Assembly: GCA_022747635.1 (NCBI GenBank)
Contig: JAKTNV010000010.1
Span: 45,049,027 to 45,113,026 of the forward strand
DNA: 64,000 nt
Direction of reading: 5' to 3'
From: Hetaerina americana
Lineage: Eukaryota; Arthropoda; Insecta; Odonata; Calopterygidae
Of this stretch, positions 59,100 to 64,000 are shown one piece after another (the first letter of the stretch is position 1; every line of letters begins with the position of its first letter). The notes under the pieces were generated by a model that was not told the origin of the DNA, did no database searches, and worked only from the letters and a program-made list of their open reading frames with translations. The translations under genes and the position numbers were made by a program.

Positions 59100-59720
59100 T
59101 ATATAACAATTCGAGATGTGAAACTGGAGTAAGTGGAATCCTTCATCTACTTGGGTAGCAGTATAACTTGGGATGGAAGAAGCTCCAAGCGAAACAAGCG
59201 AAGAATAGTCCAAGCAAAGAAGGTATTCATTGAGAAGAGTCAACTACTATGTTCAAAGAACATAAGATTACAAATAAAGAAGCAGTTCGTCAAAACGTTC
59301 GTGTGGAGAATGGCAATCTACTGATTGGAGACATGAAATATTGGAAAAGTGGACCAGCGAAGAATAGAAGCCTTTGAAACATGGTGATGGAGGAGAATGC
59401 TAAATATTAAATGGATAGAAAAAGTAAGGAACGATGAAGTTTAGAGAAGAGCAGAAGAGGTAAGAACCATGCGGAGAACTAAACGGCAAAGAACTACTAG
59501 ATGGATTGGACATACCTTGAGGCACATTGCATTTGTTAGAAACATAATAGAAGGAAAAATCGAAGGAAATATCCCGCGAAGAAGGCCAAGAGACAAGTAC
59601 ATAAAGCAAATTAAGAAGGACGTAAAACAGGGAACCTATCAGAGGGTGAGGGAATTAATATAGAATAGGGAAGAATGGAGGGCTGCAGTGAAACAATCTT
59701 TGGATTGAAATACTGATGGT
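59100..59720 (+). pseudogene. non-LTR retrotransposon C-terminal relic, family E copy 2
   Basis: From 59133: SFIYLGSSITWDGRSSK, IVQAKKVF, IRLQIKKQFVKTFVWRM, then a stop at 59322. FxYLGSxITxDG and KTxVWSxxLYGxExW are the post-polymerase blocks of RTE-like LINEs. After frame changes, RIEAFETW-type sequence is followed by LNIKWIEKVRNDEV-type sequence, and from 59469 RQRTTRWIGHTLRHIAFVRN, IIEGKIEGNIPRRRPRDKYI and KQIKKDVKQGTYQ close the protein. The end (CTTTGGATTGAAATACTGAT) matches family E copy 1. Multiple stops and frameshifts. 5'-truncated at or near the AT array. Confidence 0.85.
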
Positions 59721-59724
59721 GATT

Positions 59725-62700
59725 TTTAAAATTTTAAATGTATCTCATCATTGAATATCAAAGAAATAGACTTAAACTTTTACTTTCATTTTTGCGATAA
59801 ATCTCTGATCAACCACATACAAGAAGAATCCGGATAAAAAAGAGAACAGTTTGTTTTTGGAAGGAAGTTTCATTCGAAAATAACGGCTGTGAGTGGATTA
59901 AAACAACATTATGCTTGATACTTGCACAATGAAAAACCTATCATTAATCTAAAATAAATATGGAGTTCATACGAGTACTTAGGTTTTTGTCCTCTTTTCA
60001 CGATTGGCACCCTTTCACTGAGCCTAATTAATACCCCCTTGAACCAGATTGTGTGATCATTTAGATTAGTTCTACTTCTTCGGTAAAACTTTCCAAGCTA
60101 AAAAATATTCGATCTTTTGCGCATGTCAACTGAATATTCGATAATTGTTCATTTTTTCTGGGAATTTTGCATTGAGATAAGGGTGGCAGACGGTGAGGGA
60201 GTGCGGTAATTTAATAGGATTTTTCGTTTGAATATGCAAATGCTAAATTAAGTGTTTCGGAAATTTTCCGTGAAATAGACTGAATTAAATTATGACAGAT
60301 TAATAAAAGCTGGCGGAGAACTTAGCCATAATTAAAATGGTGTGAATTCAAAACGGTAGCCACGGGCATCAACTAGTAGCCCAAGACTGATTTAGCCTTA
60401 CACCGATAGTTTTTACGTCACGTGATCTCAATCATAATTCCTATTTATATATTACTTTAAATTTTCAATTAGGTAATATACAAGAATATAAAAACTGGCT
60501 TTTAGTAAAAATCAGTTAAAACAATTTATCGCATTGGTATATGCTTATATTATCGTATGAATCTAATCAACGTGCTTATCTGAAACGTTTATGAGTTACA
60601 TCAATATGAAATACCTCTTCTTATGCATATGGAAATTATTATAATTATTTAATCGTGTGTGAGGATATTATAAAAAAGATAACCCTTAAGCATAAGAAAA
60701 GACATAGTTAAACCGCTGAAATAATCACATCAAACATTTTTAAGCAAATTTCAATAGAATTGGCATAGAGTTTGAATTTACGGAGGAAGACGCAAAAACC
60801 TTTTACACAGTTTTAAAAGAGATGGCACCTACTCGAAATAAGACTTAATAAACCATATTGTTCGTGTAAGCTTTTAGAAAATACTCAGATTATAGGCCCT
60901 CAAAAAATATGTGATCACTGTTATTATTTTGTAAAGCTATAATTAATCCTCATTTTTCTAATATGTTCCTCTAAGACAGGGTATTTCTCCTGCGACTGTA
61001 GATTACGTTTTTCATTGTCCTTTTTCATTATTTACGTATTATTGTCATAAAACGATATCAAAAGCATAGGAGAATGACAGCTTGTGTAAATTCTTGTGGA
61101 ATGCACCGTTATTTTTAGGAAAAACGTCTTCGAAGGAAGACTTTTTAAGGTAAATACAGAAATATTTCGAAAAATAAGAATGAAAACATAATATGTTTGG
61201 TATCACAATTCACACGCCTAATTCAATATAATTTTGAAACCATGTTTTATTACTTCTCTCCAATAAGACTGCTTAATAAAATCACGCAACCACAGTGTAA
61301 GTCACATTTATAAAGGTAACGTAAGGATTAAAGTACAAAGAATAATGATACGAAACAATCTCTATTAAAAGTCATTTTTCAAACTACTGACCTAAGAAAG
61401 GATGATCAGGATGTAATTGATATATGTATATGCTTCATGGATATTCGGCCAAATATAAAAATTTTAGCTTTTTGATGTAGAGACTTAGGGAAATGTTTTT
61501 GAATACACATTTGAAAATGTTAATCACGAATTTTTTCACCTTTCTCTAGATTTTACTTTTCTGTCTGATTGCCTATTGGCTGTACACACAATTTTCTCGC
61601 GTCCACAATTTAAGTGTTTTCTTATAGGGCAGCATTAAATTCAGTGTGTGCTTACTACGTTAGAATTACAGGAATGTTTACTTCAGATTCACATCCTTCC
61701 ACATAAAAGGCTACTTATTACTTGGAAGGCAAACTCATTTAATCCATGATAATGTGGTACACACCATACCTTATCAAATAGAATTCCTCAAATTATTCAC
61801 CAGTGTACTTACTATCTGGTCAAGGACAGATTTTTATGAGTATTTATACCAACCGAGGCACTTAGGAGAGGGGTTGTATTTTTTTTGTTGATCAAAATTG
61901 CAATATATCTACAAGCTCAGAAAATTTCATCTGTAAAGTGACTTTTTGGCTGCCTCAGGAAAATATGTCCATGACAAAATATATCAACAAGAAAATTTCA
62001 GAAAATAGTCGTCGTTGGAGCGGAAGCGCCATTTGATATGTCGCTCAGCGGCAAAAATAAATTTTTGGTATTACAATTTTTGGGAATTGCATGAGCGCTC
62101 TAGATATTCATTAAATTAAGCTGCTTAGAGTTAACTGTAAATAGTCCGTAGATCCAAGCCAACCAAAATATTTGCCTTACTTACAGAGATAATACCCCGG
62201 GGGATATCCTAAATGAAAACCACGGTTTTACAAAATATTTTCTGTGACACGGTCACGCGAGTTTTTCAATGCATTTCACTTCGGCAGATGAAAACCGCGG
62301 GCTGAGGAAAAATTAAGTACCAACATTAAAATTAACCCTGCTTATAAAACACCCATAGAGAGGAGAACGTTAGGTAAACGGGGAATGGGTAGGACTAAGA
62401 TAGTCATGCGTGACGGAAAGGGGAAGAAGGAAGCATGCTGAATGGAAGAGTGATTAATTGCAGGGTCGGATGTGAGGTAGTGTTTTTTTGAGGAGAGATA
62501 AAGTAATTATCGCTGTATCCTCGTGCGGCCTGTTTCATCCAAACCTACCTTTTACTGGTATATTACCGCTAAAATTAATAATTAAAAACTCCGAAAAATG
62601 CATGCATGCTAGCATTAAATCCAGGAATAGAAATATATTTCCTAAGAATTACAAAAATATTGGTTATTCGTTCATCAGAAAATTGATGCTCGTCTGATCA

Positions 62701-63895
62701 ATTGAAAAACGTTCTATAATTTTATACCTTGAAGTATTTTAGGGCATTTAACACACTTGTATGCTACATTCATCCGAATCAGAAATCTATTTTTTATTAA
62801 CACCATATGCAAGACGAAGGCTTTGCCTTTGTATATGTTATTTAATCATGATGATACAATAGTTTTTTCATCGATCATCCCAGTCATTCAGTAAAATTAA
62901 TTGAATGAATCCAGTAAAATTAGTTTACATTCCGATTTGCAAACATTGAAACTACCACTAATATGTATTCAATTTTTATTAATTTATTATTCGATATTTT
63001 TAAATCTAAGTTACGATATTAATAACAAATTGCGGATACTTTGGTAAACCCCAAGGCGTGGAAATTTACTTTGAAATTCATTCTTTTGAAATGGTTTTGG
63101 GTAGTCGACTATACCACTCCCGCCATCACACCATGGCATCAACAGTATTTTGCCCAAAGTGGTGTACTTCTCTGTTAATAACCTGGTACTAAACAGGCAT
63201 ATTTATATGTGTCTGCCTATTCCTCTTGTTATGTAAGATTTCCCTCTTAAAAAATCCTCCTCCCCTCCTTTTTCCCATTCTTTTTTCCCTTTACCCTGTC
63301 ACTCATCCTAGTTCCCTGTCATATACATTCAACTGCCCAAACACACGCTAGTATGCACTTTAAGATGAATTACCATCGTTGAAATAGGTGATATACAATA
63401 GGTATAGAGGAAATGTACAATAAAGTTATTTATTCATTAACTTGCCTATTTGAAACTCCCGCTCACGAGCGAAAAAATACCACTGGCCAAAATTTGTTAC
63501 GCAACAAATTTTATTGCACAAAATTACACACACAAGGGGTAATTCATTTGATTCCAACTTTGCTAGCTCCAACTAAAGCAATCATCGTCCTTTACAGTTT
63601 CTACAAACCAGATTGAACCGTACCCTTTTAAGTAGAGTAGATATAGTTTGTAAGTGTCCAGTGGCTGGCACGACCCCTGTAGCCATGCCTAAACAATAAA
63701 ATTCGCGGTCCACGCACCTCACTCTAAAGAAAAGATTTAAGTATCTTCCTCCGACAAAATAAAACGTGGAGCACAATTCGGTGCGAGCAAATCGACGGAA
63801 TGAACTTCGCATGCGGCTGTGGCTATGCTTAAAAATCAATTCTCTGCAGAAAAAAAAAGTCAGGCTTGTTTATTCTCGTTCTTAAACTCCAGTCT
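59725..63895. other. unique non-coding sequence
   Basis: AT-rich DNA with no gene, RNA or repeat family recognised. Confidence 0.4.
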
Positions 63896-63899
63896 CGGA

Positions 63900-64000
63900 T
63901 CGCTTTGGAGAGAGGGAGGGAGAAAGAGAGGAAGAGGCAGAAGGGGTCATACACGGAGAGATAGAGAGAGAGAGAGAGGGAGAGAGACATATACACACTC
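63900..64000. repeat. (GA)n / purine-rich tract at window end
   Basis: GA and GGGA repeats on the plus strand, running to the window edge, comparable to 33955-34010 and 28280-28395. Confidence 0.85.

Noticed and set aside
1..64000. CRISPR arrays, rRNA, telomeric repeats, mitochondrial insertions, viral genes
   Set aside because: I looked for direct-repeat/spacer arrays, TTAGG-type arrays, conserved rRNA segments, mitochondrial-type coding blocks and viral polymerase or capsid motifs and saw none.

Overview
The window looks like accessory, gene-poor DNA from an animal with a repeat-rich nuclear genome, most probably an arthropod. The evidence is relics of mariner-type DD34D transposons, non-LTR retrotransposon 3' ends, tRNA-headed SINEs, long (AT)n arrays and spliceosomal-genome-like spacing. 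I could not identify the species. I found no bacterial operon structure, no rRNA, no CRISPR array, and no host protein-coding gene that I can name. Most open reading frames are chance frames in low-complexity or AT-rich sequence.

Layout. 1-9.7 kb: mostly unique DNA with two GC-rich islands (0.93-1.4 and 5.6-6.1 kb) and a minus-strand LINE tail (6.9-7.1 kb). 9.7-14 kb: a full SINE (family A), then a 129-bp foldback insertion with a 12-bp target-site duplication. 14.7-15.8 kb: a nest of (AT)n arrays holding two identical hairpins, a SINE of family B and a foldback element with perfect 120-bp arms. 16-25 kb: a second LINE tail, possible tRNA-derived SINEs, a long unique stretch, then a decayed LINE reverse-transcriptase C-terminus (24.1-24.7 kb). 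25-35 kb: several strand-asymmetric GC-rich tracts, a family B SINE between (AT)n arrays, an internally deleted mariner (32.2-32.9 kb) and a 215-bp foldback with a 15-bp target-site duplication. 35-42 kb: LINE fragment, complete but dead 1.34-kb mariner (38.3-39.6 kb), two more family A SINEs, a 161-bp-period tandem duplication. 42-53 kb: unique DNA, a small tRNA-cored inverted-repeat element (47.5 kb) and a third, minus-strand, internally deleted mariner (49.2-49.8 kb). 53-64 kb: unique DNA, SINE and LINE relics, and a roughly 636-bp palindrome carrying two opposed tRNA-like cloverleaves (58.3-58.9 kb).

The most interesting theme is palindromes. At least three insertions share one architecture: an inverted copy of the element's 3' part, a short spacer, the direct copy, and a single-copy tail. 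Two of them share tail sequence and are bounded by 12- and 15-bp direct repeats. Two of them share a hammerhead-like core (CNGANGA, one base, 5-bp stem, GAAA). This recalls the tails of Penelope-like retroelements, but no reverse transcriptase of that class is visible here, so the assignment is inference. A separate palindrome carries tRNA-like cores, and a quasi-palindromic rewrite destroys the first catalytic aspartate region of the full-length mariner.
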